Positions 15,144-22,727 of a DNA stretch of 39,049 nucleotides are shown one piece after another (position 1 is the first letter of the stretch; each line of letters begins with the position of its first letter). This stretch comes from Streptomyces novaecaesareae (GTDB lineage: Bacteria > Actinomycetota > Actinomycetes > Streptomycetales > Streptomycetaceae). The stretch is from assembly GCF_000716875.1 (NCBI RefSeq), contig NZ_JNWQ01000078.1, positions 1 to 39,049 of the forward strand. Reading direction: 5' to 3'. Position numbers and translations under genes: made by a program. A model generated the notes under the pieces. The model did no database searches, had not been told where the DNA came from, and worked only from the letters and a program-made list of their open reading frames with translations.

Positions 15144-17912
15144 GTGACCGATGGGAAGCCCGCGGACGACGCAGGAGCCGGGGTGGAGGGCGGTCCGCTG
15201 CACGAGCGGGAGGCCGAGATCCGCTCGGCGGGCCGGGCGGTCGAGGCGCTCACCCGTCCCGACGGCGCCGGGGTCGGGGAGCTGCTGCTCTACACGGGCG
15301 CGGCCGGGCTGGGCAAGACCGCGGTGCTGACACAGGTGCGGCGGGCGGCGCGGCGGGCGGGCTGCACGGTGCTGTTCGCCCGGGGCGGGCAGCGGCAGTG
15401 CCACGAGCCGTTCCACGTGGTGCGCCAGCTGGTGCGCCCGGTGCTGGCGGCGCTGTCCGACCAGGAGCGGGCGCGGGTCTTCGGGCCGTGGGAGGACGTC
15501 GTCGGCCCGGCGGCCGGGCTGCTGCCGCCGCGCGGGCAGCTCGATCCGCAGGGGGTGCGGGACGGGCTGGACTTCGTCCTCACCCGCCTCGTGCAGTTGC
15601 GCTCCCCGGTGGCCGTGATCGTCGACGACCTGCACTGGGCCGACCCGGAGTCGCTGGGCTGGCTGGCGGGCTTCGCGGTCCGCGCCCGGGAGCTGCCGGC
15701 CCTGCTGGTGCTCGCCTGCCGCGACGAGTTCCCCGACGACGCCCTGGCGCTGCAGCGCGGCCTGGCCGGGCGGGCCGACCGCCGGCACGAGCTGCGCCCG
15801 CTCCAGCCCGCCTCGGTCGCCCACCTGGTCCGCGCGGCCCTGGGGGCGGCGGCCGAGGACGCCTTCTGCCGCCACGTCTGGGCGGTCACCGGCGGGAACC
15901 CGTACGAGACCGCCGCCCTGCTGCGCGAGGTGGCCGACCAGCGGCTCGACCCGGTCGAGGAGAGCACCGGCCAGCTGCGCGAACTCGCCGCCACCGCCCG
16001 GGGGATGACGCCGCGGCACTGGCTGGAGCGGCTCGGCCCCACCACGCTGCGCTACGCCTGGGCGGCGTCCGTGCTGGACACCGACATCCGCCCCGACCTG
16101 GCCGCCACCCTCTGCGCCCAGGGCCCGGAGACCGCCGCCCAGTCCGTGCGGGAGCTGCGCCGCCACCGGGTGCTGACCGGCACCGCGGCGGGCCGGCTGG
16201 AGTTCGTCCACCCGCTGATCGCCACCTCGGTCTACCAGTCGATGCCGCCCGCCGCCCGGACCGGGATGCACGGGGTCGCCGCCGTCGAGCTGGAGAACGC
16301 CGGCCTCGGCCTGCTCGCGGCCTCCCGCCACCTGCTGGAGATCCTGCCCGACGGGGACGGCGAGATCGTCGACAAGCTGCGCCGGGCGGCCCGCGAACAC
16401 CTGGCCATCGGCGCGCCCGAAGCGGCGCAGCGCTGTCTGCGCCGCGCCATCAGCGAGCCGCCCGCCGACGAGGACCGGGCCTCGGTGCTCTACGAGCTCG
16501 GCTGCTCGGCGCTGCTCACCGACCCGGCGACCACGGTCAACCAGCTGCGCCTGGCGCTCGCCGACCCGTACGGGCTGGGCCCCGGGCTGCGGGTGGACGC
16601 GGTCTTCCGGCTCGCCCAGGCCCTCGCGCACAGCAACCGGCTGGGCGAGGCCGCGGCGCTGTGTGCCGAGGAGGCCGCGCGCTGCCGGCCCGGGCCGGGG
16701 CAACTGCGGCTGGAGGTCGCCCACTTCATGTTCGGCGCGTTCCAGGGCGAGGACCCGGACGGGCCGGGGCGCTCGCGGCGGCTGGCGGAGTTCGACCGGA
16801 TGCTGGGTACGGTCGGACTGGCCTTCACGGACGCCGGCACCGGCGCGGGCGGGACAGGGGCGGACGGGGCGGGGACGGCCCCGGGCGAGGCGGTGTTCGA
16901 GCGCGACGGGCTGGCCCAGGCGGTGGCCGTGCTGCGCTGCTGGGACCTCACGCTGCGCGGTGTCGACCGCGCGGAGGCGATCGCGCTGGCGGATTCCGCG
17001 CTGCCGGGCGGCCGGCTGCCCCGCGCCCTGGGCTGGACGAACACGACCTGGGGCTTCGAGCTGCCCGGGATCCTGGGCATCAGCTACCTGTACGCCGACC
17101 GGGTCGACCGGGCGGAGGAGCTGTTCGGCGAGGCGGTGCGCACCTACGAGGTCGCCGGGTGGAGCGGCGGCCACCTGGGCTTCGCCTACCTGCTGACCGG
17201 CATGCTGCGCTTTCGCTGCGGCGCGCTCGCCGCGGCGGAGGACTACCTGCGCCGGGCGCTGCGCATCGCGGGGCGGATCGGCCCGGAAACCCCGCTGCAC
17301 TGGGACGCGGTGGGGGCGCTGGCCGAGACGCTGGCGGCGCGCGGCCGGCTGGAGGAGGCCCTGGAGCTGGCGCGCGAGCACGCGTTCGGGCCGCCGTACC
17401 CGACGGTGATGGTGCTGCCCGACGCCCCGACGCTGTACGGGCGCCTGCTGCTGGCCCGGGGCGACGCGGCGGGCGCGGCGAAGACGCTGGCCGCCGCCGG
17501 GGCGGCCCTGGACGCGCGCGGGTGGCGCAACACGGTGTGGGCGCCGTGGCTGGGCCACTTGGCGCGGGCGGTGGCCGACGTGCAGCCGCAGCGGGCCCGT
17601 GCCCTGGCCGCGGAGGCGGTGCGCCGGGCGCGGGAGTCGGGGACGGACTCGGCGGTCGGCAGTGCGCTGCGGCTGTGTGCCGGGGTGCACGAGCGGGAGC
17701 GGGCGGCCGAGTTGCTGGCGGAGGCGGTCGGTTTCCTGGAGCGTTCGCCGGCCCGTTACGAGCACGCGCTCGCCCTGGTCGACCTGGGGGAGGTGCTGGG
17801 CGGCGCGGCGGGCGGCCGCGACGCGCTGGCCCGGGGGCTGGAGCTGGCCGTCCGGTGCGACGCCGACGGCCTGGCGGACCGGGCGCGCGGGCTGCTGGGT
17901 GCGGGCGGTTGA
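15144..17912 (+). CDS. LAL-type AAA+ ATPase (LuxR/MalT-like) lacking the C-terminal DNA-binding domain
   Basis: 922 aa from the GTG at 15144 (GGAG 7 nt upstream). The N-terminus opens GPLHEREAEI, followed by Walker A TGAAGLGKTA (~51-60), the GGQRQCHEPFHVVRQL segment, Walker B VAVIVDDLHWAD (~156-167), sensor CRDEFPDD and TGGNPYETAALL. From residue ~380 on, Ala/Leu-rich TPR-like repeats follow. Large LAL regulators have this layout and end in a LuxR helix-turn-helix after ADRARGLL. Here the protein stops at exactly that point (GLLGAGG), and no HTH is encoded in any frame in the next 90 bp. It may be a truncated regulator, a signal-binding partner of another factor, or an HTH-less subfamily member. 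A Gly/Thr/Ala-rich insert lies near residues 565-585. Confidence 0.85.
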   Translation: MTDGKPADDAGAGVEGGPLHEREAEIRSAGRAVEALTRPDGAGVGELLLYTGAAGLGKTAVLTQVRRAARRAGCTVLFARGGQRQCHEPFHVVRQLVRPVLAALSDQERARVFGPWEDVVGPAAGLLPPRGQLDPQGVRDGLDFVLTRLVQLRSPVAVIVDDLHWADPESLGWLAGFAVRARELPALLVLACRDEFPDDALALQRGLAGRADRRHELRPLQPASVAHLVRAALGAAAEDAFCRHVWAVTGGNPYETAALLREVADQRLDPVEESTGQLRELAATARGMTPRHWLERLGPTTLRYAWAASVLDTDIRPDLAATLCAQGPETAAQSVRELRRHRVLTGTAAGRLEFVHPLIATSVYQSMPPAARTGMHGVAAVELENAGLGLLAASRHLLEILPDGDGEIVDKLRRAAREHLAIGAPEAAQRCLRRAISEPPADEDRASVLYELGCSALLTDPATTVNQLRLALADPYGLGPGLRVDAVFRLAQALAHSNRLGEAAALCAEEAARCRPGPGQLRLEVAHFMFGAFQGEDPDGPGRSRRLAEFDRMLGTVGLAFTDAGTGAGGTGADGAGTAPGEAVFERDGLAQAVAVLRCWDLTLRGVDRAEAIALADSALPGGRLPRALGWTNTTWGFELPGILGISYLYADRVDRAEELFGEAVRTYEVAGWSGGHLGFAYLLTGMLRFRCGALAAAEDYLRRALRIAGRIGPETPLHWDAVGALAETLAARGRLEEALELAREHAFGPPYPTVMVLPDAPTLYGRLLLARGDAAGAAKTLAAAGAALDARGWRNTVWAPWLGHLARAVADVQPQRARALAAEAVRRARESGTDSAVGSALRLCAGVHERERAAELLAEAVGFLERSPARYEHALALVDLGEVLGGAAGGRDALARGLELAVRCDADGLADRARGLLGAGG

Positions 17913-17960
17913 GCACGGGCGGGCGGTACGGGCGGGCGGTGCGGGCCGGGTGGGGGCCCC

Positions 17961-18014
17961 TTGCAAGTGACAAGCGCGTGCAACTATCTTTAGGGGCATA
18001 AGTTGCAGCTGCAA
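17961..18014 (+). promoter_or_regulatory. Promoter and palindromic operator of the OYE gene
   Basis: TTGCAA (17961-17966) and TATCTT (17985-17990), 18 bp apart, form a good vegetative-type promoter. A perfect palindrome, TTGCAGCTGCAA, at 18003-18014 lies just downstream of the expected start point. More TTGCA/TGCAA half-sites overlap the -35 and spacer (17961-17966, 17979-17983). Such TTGCA-n-TGCAA sites are typical of MarR-type repressors; no MarR gene is in the window, so the binding protein is unknown. Confidence 0.6.
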
Positions 18015-18080
18015 TCAGTTGCGGGTGCGCCCCCCGCCCTGGCGCCGCCGACCCGCCGCCGACCCCACCGGGAGTCCGAC

Positions 18081-19184
18081 ATGAGCACCACTCTCTTCAC
18101 CCCCTACACCCTGCGGGAGCTCACCGCCCCCAACCGGGTCTGGATGCCCCCGATGTGCCAGTACAGCGCGGCGCCGGCCGGCGAGGCCGCCGGAGTCCCG
18201 ACGGACTGGCACTTCACCCACCTGGCGGCGCGGGCCGCGGGCGGCACCGGGCTGATCATCGCGGAGGCCACCGCCGTCAGCCCCGAGGGGCGCATCAGCC
18301 CGTACGACCTCGGGCTCTGGAACGACACCCAGACCGAGGCCTTCCGGCGGATCACCGCCTTCCTGAAGTCGCAGGGCACCGTCCCGGTGATCCAGCTCGG
18401 CCACGCCGGGCGCAAGGCCTCCACCGAGCGGCCCTGGATCGAGCGCGGGCGCGCCCTCGCCCCCGACGAGGAGCACGGCTGGACGCCGGTCGGCGCCAGC
18501 CCCCTGCCCTTCTCCCCCGAGCACACCACGCCCGAAGAACTGACCGTCGATCAGATCGCCGACATCGTACGGAAGTTCGCCGACGCCGCCCGCCGCGCGC
18601 TCGACGCCGGCTTCCAGGCCGTCGAGATCCACGGCGCCCACGGCTACCTGGTCCACCAGTTCCTCTCCCCCCACACCAACCGCCGCACCGACGCCTACGG
18701 CGGCTCCTTCGAGAACCGCATCCGCTTCGCACTGGAGGTCGTCGACGCCGTACGCGCGGTGTGGCCCGAGGAACTGCCGCTGTTCTTCCGCGTCTCCGCG
18801 ACCGACTGGCTCACCGAGAACCCCGAGGACGACCGCGAGGGCTGGACCTCGCAGGACACCGTCCGCCTCGCCAAGGAACTCCAGGCACACGGCGTGGACC
18901 TGCTCGACGTCTCCACCGGCGGCCTCGTCCCCGACGCCCGGATCGAGGCCGCGCCCGGCTTCCAGGTGCCCTTCGCCGAGGCCGTGCGCAACGAGGCCGG
19001 CCTGCCCGTGGCCGCCGTCGGCCTGATCACCGACCCCGCCCAGGCCCAGGCCGTCCTCACCGAGGGCCGCGCCGACGCCGTCCTGCTCGGCCGCGAGCTG
19101 CTGCGCAACCCGTACTGGGCCCGCCACGCCGCCGCCGCGCTCGACGGCGAGGTCCCCTCCCCCGTCCAGTACCACCGCGCCTGA
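18081..19184 (+). CDS. NADH:flavin oxidoreductase, old yellow enzyme (YqjM-like)
   Basis: 367 aa from the ATG at 18081, with GGGAG upstream. It is a full-length TIM-barrel FMN enzyme. Signatures: VWMPPMCQYSA at the FMN site, the DWHFTHLAARAAGGTGLIIAEAT strand, LGHAGRKAS, the GFQAVEIHGAHGYLVHQFLSP barrel segment, RTDAYGGSFENR, FRVSATDW, LLDVSTGG and LLGRELLRNPYW. The catalytic His pair is in the IHGAHGY motif. Such enzymes reduce activated C=C bonds of electrophiles with NAD(P)H. The next gene, a carboxymuconolactone decarboxylase-type protein, is often a neighbour. Expression is probably controlled by the palindrome at 18003. Confidence 0.94.
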   Translation: MSTTLFTPYTLRELTAPNRVWMPPMCQYSAAPAGEAAGVPTDWHFTHLAARAAGGTGLIIAEATAVSPEGRISPYDLGLWNDTQTEAFRRITAFLKSQGTVPVIQLGHAGRKASTERPWIERGRALAPDEEHGWTPVGASPLPFSPEHTTPEELTVDQIADIVRKFADAARRALDAGFQAVEIHGAHGYLVHQFLSPHTNRRTDAYGGSFENRIRFALEVVDAVRAVWPEELPLFFRVSATDWLTENPEDDREGWTSQDTVRLAKELQAHGVDLLDVSTGGLVPDARIEAAPGFQVPFAEAVRNEAGLPVAAVGLITDPAQAQAVLTEGRADAVLLGRELLRNPYWARHAAAALDGEVPSPVQYHRA

Positions 19185-19360
19185 CGCCCCGGCACCGGCC
19201 CGGCACCGCCCTGGGGCGAGGTCGGGCGCGGGTTCGGTGTCGGCTTGAGTTCGAGCGCACTCCAAGTCCTACGGTTCTGCCGTGGTCCCCGGCCGCCGCC
19301 CCTGGCGGCCGGGACGGGACGTGGGCCGTCGGTACGGACGGCCGGGAGAGGAGCGCCGGG

Positions 19361-19654
19361 ATGAGCACGGCCGCGAACGACGCACAGGCCCGCGGGGAGC
19401 GTTTCGAGCACGGGATGGAGGTGCTCGACCGCATCGACGGCGAGGTCGGGCGGCGCGTGGTGGAGTCGCTGGCCGACATCAGCCCCGAGCTGGGGCACCA
19501 GGTCGTCGCGTGGGGATTCGGGGAGATCTACAGCCGCCCGCAGCTCGCCCCGCGCGACCGGCAGCTGGTCACCCTCGGCATGCTCACCGCGCTCGGCGGC
19601 TGCGAGCCGCAGCTGGAGGTCCACGTCAACGCATCGCTGAACGTGGGGCTCACC
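19361..19654 (+). pseudogene. Carboxymuconolactone decarboxylase family gene, 5' part (disrupted)
   Basis: The ATG at 19361 follows AGGAG. About 98 residues are the N-terminal part of a CMD-family protein (RFEHGMEVLDRIDGEVG, PQLAPRDRQLVTLGMLTALG, LEVHVNASLNVGLT). The sequence then enters a transposon at 19655 and stops after four foreign residues. The missing C-terminus lies at 21450-21581, and the halves join in frame (GLT + NPEEVVEALL). CMD proteins are small decarboxylases or AhpD-like peroxidase partners; this one lacks the helix completing the fold, so it is very probably inactive. Confidence 0.92.
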
Positions 19655-19661
19655 GTTCCAA

Positions 19662-21305
19662 TCAAGTGATCAGGAGTGGGTCTTGGACCCAGGTGTGATC
19701 ACTGCGGGCATCCCGAACGGTGGTGGATGCCCGGCTGGTCGCCCGCGTTCTCGTTGTCCCCGTTCGGCTGCGCGCATCGTGTGCGCGGTCCGCGGCGGGT
19801 TGGCGGGTCTCCTCGCGCCCCCGGATGCCCGATGGGGCCTGGACGGTCCGATGCCCGCGACGATCGCTCCGGTCGTCGTGGGGCGGTGCCGTCCGTCGCC
19901 GGATCGGGTGTCCGAGGGCGCGTCGTCCGATCGCGATGCTCGCGGCATCGTGTCGGGTGGTGGTGCGGGTGGGTGTCGCAAGCGGTTTCTGCCAGTGCTG
20001 CGCGCCCCATCGGGTGGTGTAGGCGGGATCGACTGCGACGATGACCATGCCCAGTTCGGCGGCCATGGAGACGAGCCGGGCACGGAGTTTCCCGGTGGGG
20101 ATGCCGGAGACGAGCTGCCGGAAGCACTTGCGGCGTCCGTGCTTCTCGCGCGTGGTCTCGGCGGTGAAGTCCAGGTTCTCCAGACCGATCGCGCTCACAC
20201 CGCAGCGCTTCGCCCAGTGCAGGAGCCGGGTGATGGCGTGGCGGACTTGGGCGTCGCGGTGGGAGGCGGTGCCGGTCAGGTCGTAGGGGAACCGGCGGGG
20301 ATCGCCGACCGGGTTGCCGTGGACGTCGAGGTGCCAGGCGGCGAAATGGTCGGCGTTGGTGTCCACCCCGACGATCCCGGCCGCGCGAGCCGCCTCCAAC
20401 GGCATCGTCCGCACCACCGGCCGGGTCCAGGAGGCATCCAGGTACCAGCGTTCCCGCCCGGCGTCCAGATGGATGCGGTAGGCCACCGCCCGGTTGCCGA
20501 CGATGCGGTCCCGCCACTCCTCCCCCCGGTGCGGGAAGGACACCTTCGAGGCAAGGACGTACCGGCCGTTGCGAGCGTTCGCCAGATCCGCGAGCGGGGC
20601 GGGCAGCTTGACCGACACCTCGCCCTGCGGGGTGACGCGGATCGTCTCGTTGCCGAACCGCTTCCCCGACTCGCCGTCCGCGGCGAGGAACCACCGCGCG
20701 CTCTCCCAGCGTTTGCGCCAGTCGGCTTCGGTGAGACCGGCTGCCGTCAGGTTGTGCCGGGTGTTCAGCAGCTTCCGCCCCCCGCGCACCACATGCACGA
20801 CACCTGCCTCACGATCCGCCGCCACCACCGCGCGGCGCTCCTCCAGCACCGCGAGCCGACGGGACTTGACGAACCACTCCCGCTTGGAGCGGTAGCCACC
20901 AGGAGCGCGCTTGGTGCCCTTCTCGCCGATCGGCAGCGACAGCCGGTGCCGCAGCATCCGGACACCCGTGTCCAACGAGTCCAGGTACGCGGCCTGCCCA
21001 CGACGCGACAACGCCCACTGATCATGCGTCGCCTTCGTGACCGAACCCGCCCAACGCGACGACGACTCCACCGTCAAGCCACGCTTCCGCCCCGCCCACG
21101 TCTCGTTGCTGTGGTCCAGGCCGTCCGCGCAACGCGCCTTCAGATCCCTCGACGCCAGCGCCCCCAGATGCCCGCCGACCAGCCGCAGCACCTCCTCATC
21201 CCCGGCCGTGAGGCCCCTGAGACGGTCCCGGACCGTCACACCCGACGGACCCAGGGAAACAAACGGCGCATCGATCCGCCGCAGCTCCCTCCTCGACCCA
21301 GTCAC
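19662..21305 (-). CDS. TnpB-related RuvC protein without zinc ribbon (IS200/IS605 accessory type)
   Basis: 547 aa if started at the GTG at 21305 (G-rich site upstream); the frame is open further up, so the start is uncertain. The RuvC acids are D315 in IVGVDTNADH, E376 in IGLENLDF and D453 in TRHDAASIAIG. The usual CxxC...CxxC ribbon between the last two is absent, replaced by AYTTRWGAQHWQKPL. The N-terminal ~300 residues are longer than in ordinary TnpB. The last 80 residues are Arg/His-rich and are encoded over the right-end hairpin, as expected if the guide RNA overlaps the gene's 3' end. The reading frame is intact. Whether this subfamily cuts DNA is not clear from sequence. Confidence 0.85.
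   Translation of the reverse strand: MTGSRRELRRIDAPFVSLGPSGVTVRDRLRGLTAGDEEVLRLVGGHLGALASRDLKARCADGLDHSNETWAGRKRGLTVESSSRWAGSVTKATHDQWALSRRGQAAYLDSLDTGVRMLRHRLSLPIGEKGTKRAPGGYRSKREWFVKSRRLAVLEERRAVVAADREAGVVHVVRGGRKLLNTRHNLTAAGLTEADWRKRWESARWFLAADGESGKRFGNETIRVTPQGEVSVKLPAPLADLANARNGRYVLASKVSFPHRGEEWRDRIVGNRAVAYRIHLDAGRERWYLDASWTRPVVRTMPLEAARAAGIVGVDTNADHFAAWHLDVHGNPVGDPRRFPYDLTGTASHRDAQVRHAITRLLHWAKRCGVSAIGLENLDFTAETTREKHGRRKCFRQLVSGIPTGKLRARLVSMAAELGMVIVAVDPAYTTRWGAQHWQKPLATPTRTTTRHDAASIAIGRRALGHPIRRRTAPPHDDRSDRRGHRTVQAPSGIRGREETRQPAADRAHDARSRTGTTRTRATSRASTTVRDARSDHTWVQDPLLIT
19666..19702 (-). ncRNA. Right-end composite hairpin, candidate guide-RNA 3' scaffold
   Basis: The sequence folds as GTGATCA-ggag-TGGGTC-ttg-GACCCA-ggtg-TGATCAC: two perfect stems (7 and 6 bp) separated by a symmetric 4-nt internal loop and closed by a 3-nt loop. 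It ends 11 bp inside the element's right end and overlaps the last codons of the tnpB-like gene. Position and symmetry fit the terminal hairpin of a transposon guide RNA. On this reading the guide would be the CMD sequence read from 19654 downward on the minus strand. Confidence 0.55.
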
Positions 21306-21324
21306 GCCCGCCCACCCCCTCACA

Positions 21325-21357
21325 GTCAGTGCCACCACCCTCACACACGGCACTGAC
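21325..21357. repeat. Left-end inverted repeat of the tnpB element
   Basis: GTCAGTGCC at 21325-21333 and GGCACTGAC at 21349-21357 are perfect inverted copies with a 15-nt loop. They lie about 90 bp inside the left end and just upstream of the tnpB-like start. It may be a subterminal transposition hairpin or an operator. Confidence 0.65.
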
Positions 21358-21449
21358 AAGTCGCCCCAGCCACCCGACAAGCCACGATCGAAGAGACACT
21401 CATGGACACTTACGTGCACCAAAACGACCTCGATCTCCACCAGTTCACA

Positions 21450-21581
21450 AACCCCGAGGAGGTCGTCGAGGCCCTGCTGCACTCCGCCGTGTACTGCGGC
21501 TTCCCCAAAGCGCTGAACGCCACCTTCGTCGCCAAGAAGGTGTTCGCCGAACGCGGCCTGCTGCCGGTCGCGGGCGTCTGA
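21450..21581 (+). pseudogene. Carboxymuconolactone decarboxylase family gene, 3' part (disrupted)
   Basis: 43 residues starting NPEEVVEALLHSAVYCGFPK and ending FAERGLLPVAGV are the conserved C-terminal helices of the CMD family. They directly continue the fragment ending at 19654. An ATG at 21402 inside the transposon end opens the same frame but adds non-homologous residues. Confidence 0.92.
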
Positions 21582-21583
21582 CG

Positions 21584-21915
21584 TCAGCGGGCGGGCCCGG
21601 CGGGCGGGGCCTGCGGCGGGGCCCTGGGCAGGCTGAGGGTGGCGTGCAGGCCGCCAGCCGGGGCGGGGGCCAGGCGCAGTTCGCCGTGGTGGGCGTCGGT
21701 GACGGCGGCCACGATCGCCAGGCCCAGCCCGTGGCCGCGGCGGGCCGGATCGGTTTCGACGGTGCGCCCGCGTCCGCGCAGGAACGGTTCGGTGAAGGTG
21801 GCCACGGGCTCGGGGCTGAGGCGGGGGCCGGGGTCGGCGACGGCGACGGCGACGGCGACCTGGAGCATGGTGCGGGTGATCGCCAGCGGGGTGCGCAGTT
21901 CGTGGGGGGAAGCCG
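21584..21915 (-). pseudogene. Sensor histidine kinase relic with large internal deletion
   Basis: A single frame contains the phosphoacceptor H-box (PHELRTPLAITRTMLQV). Directly after it come the G1/F/G2 parts of the ATPase domain (VADPGPRLSPE, FTEPFLRGRG, RRGHGLGLAIV, GLHATLSLP). The second dimerisation helix and N-box between them are missing, and the sensor part upstream of ~21915 is gone. The joint falls in four tandem GGCGAC units (21837-21860), a plausible slippage or recombination point. No start codon or partner response regulator is nearby. Confidence 0.75.
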
Positions 21916-22022
21916 CAGCGGGCCGGTGGGGGTTCTGAGGGCCCGTGGGGTGGCTGGAACCTTCCGGGGCGGGTGGGCGTCCGGGGAGACGTAGCCGAAT
22001 CCGGACCACCGAGGAGCCCGTC

Positions 22023-22664
22023 GTGTCCGACTACCTGCCGCCGCCGCCCGCGGAGTCCTGGTTGCTGGGCGGGGTGACGGCCGTGCTGCAAGAGGGCATC
22101 GGGCAGCAGCTGGGGTACTGGGTGGAGCCCGGCGATGTGCTGAGCCATGACGACGGGAGCAGCAACGGCTGGCAGTTGGCCTGGCTGCCGGGCGGGCGGG
22201 CGGTGGTCAGCGGGTTCGACGTGGACTACAGCACCGCGCGGGCCGAGGCGGACCTGCTGGCGGGCGCGCCGGAGTGGGTGCCCGCGCCGGCGGACCGGGC
22301 CGGGTTCTGCTTCTGGTGGGAGTCGGACGGCGGGGGCTGGCGGTGCGCGCCCGGCGAGTCGGACCCCGGGGCGCGGCTGACCGGCTCGGTGGAGAACGTC
22401 GAGGACCGCCTGGCCGAATGGGTCTGGGAGCGGGTTCCGGAGGAGGAGCCGGACGAGTCGGCGTACGTCGACGGGTTCTACCTGCGGCTGGAGGAGCTGG
22501 TGGCCGCCGCCCGCGAGCAGCGTGTGACGGACGGCGAACTGGCGGCGGTCCTGTCCTACTTGGCCGATCCGCAGGACTTCCGGACGGCCGCCGCCCTCGC
22601 CGTGGCCGCGCGGGCCGGCTTCACCGCGGGCACCAGCCGGCCGTGGGAGGCGGCGAAGGCCTGA
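22023..22664 (+). CDS. Protein of unknown function
   Basis: 213 aa from the GTG at 22023, with GAGGAG 6 nt upstream. It is acidic and soluble, with no signal peptide. It is Trp/Gly-rich in the middle (GFCFWWESDGGGW), with acidic segments (RVPEEEPDESAYVDGFYLRLEEL). The C-terminus is helical (DPQDFRTAAALAVAARAG). I do not recognise the family. It is a single gene ending at a very strong terminator. Confidence 0.7.
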   Translation: MSDYLPPPPAESWLLGGVTAVLQEGIGQQLGYWVEPGDVLSHDDGSSNGWQLAWLPGGRAVVSGFDVDYSTARAEADLLAGAPEWVPAPADRAGFCFWWESDGGGWRCAPGESDPGARLTGSVENVEDRLAEWVWERVPEEEPDESAYVDGFYLRLEELVAAAREQRVTDGELAAVLSYLADPQDFRTAAALAVAARAGFTAGTSRPWEAAKA

Positions 22665-22671
22665 AGCCGCG

Positions 22672-22718
22672 CGGCTGTGCGCAGGAAGTCGGCCGGGCCG
22701 ACTTCCTGCGCACAGCCG
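22672..22718. terminator. Bidirectional terminator with 22-bp perfect stem
   Basis: CGGCTGTGC and the following bases to 22693 pair without mismatch with 22697-22718, leaving a 3-nt loop (CGG). It lies between the stops of convergent genes at 22664 and 22728. The stem is unusually long for a terminator. Confidence 0.88.
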
Positions 22719-22727
22719 TGTTCGGGG

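Larger units (their letters stand above)
19655..21449 (-). mobile_element. Solo-tnpB element (~1795 bp) inserted in the CMD gene
   Basis: The ends are inferred from joining the two halves of the broken gene: GGGGCTCACC before 19655 and AACCCCGAGG from 21450 restore the reading frame with no missing or duplicated bases. Lack of target duplication fits IS200/IS605/IS607 transposition. One or two bases of ambiguity remain. Both ends carry inverted repeats (19666-19702 and 21325-21357). The only gene is a TnpB relative on the minus strand; no tnpA is present. Confidence 0.85.

Noticed and set aside
14724..18014. 1096-codon minus-strand frame opposite the LAL ATPase
   Set aside because: A shadow caused by extreme third-position GC; it contains no domain, while the plus frame has Walker motifs.
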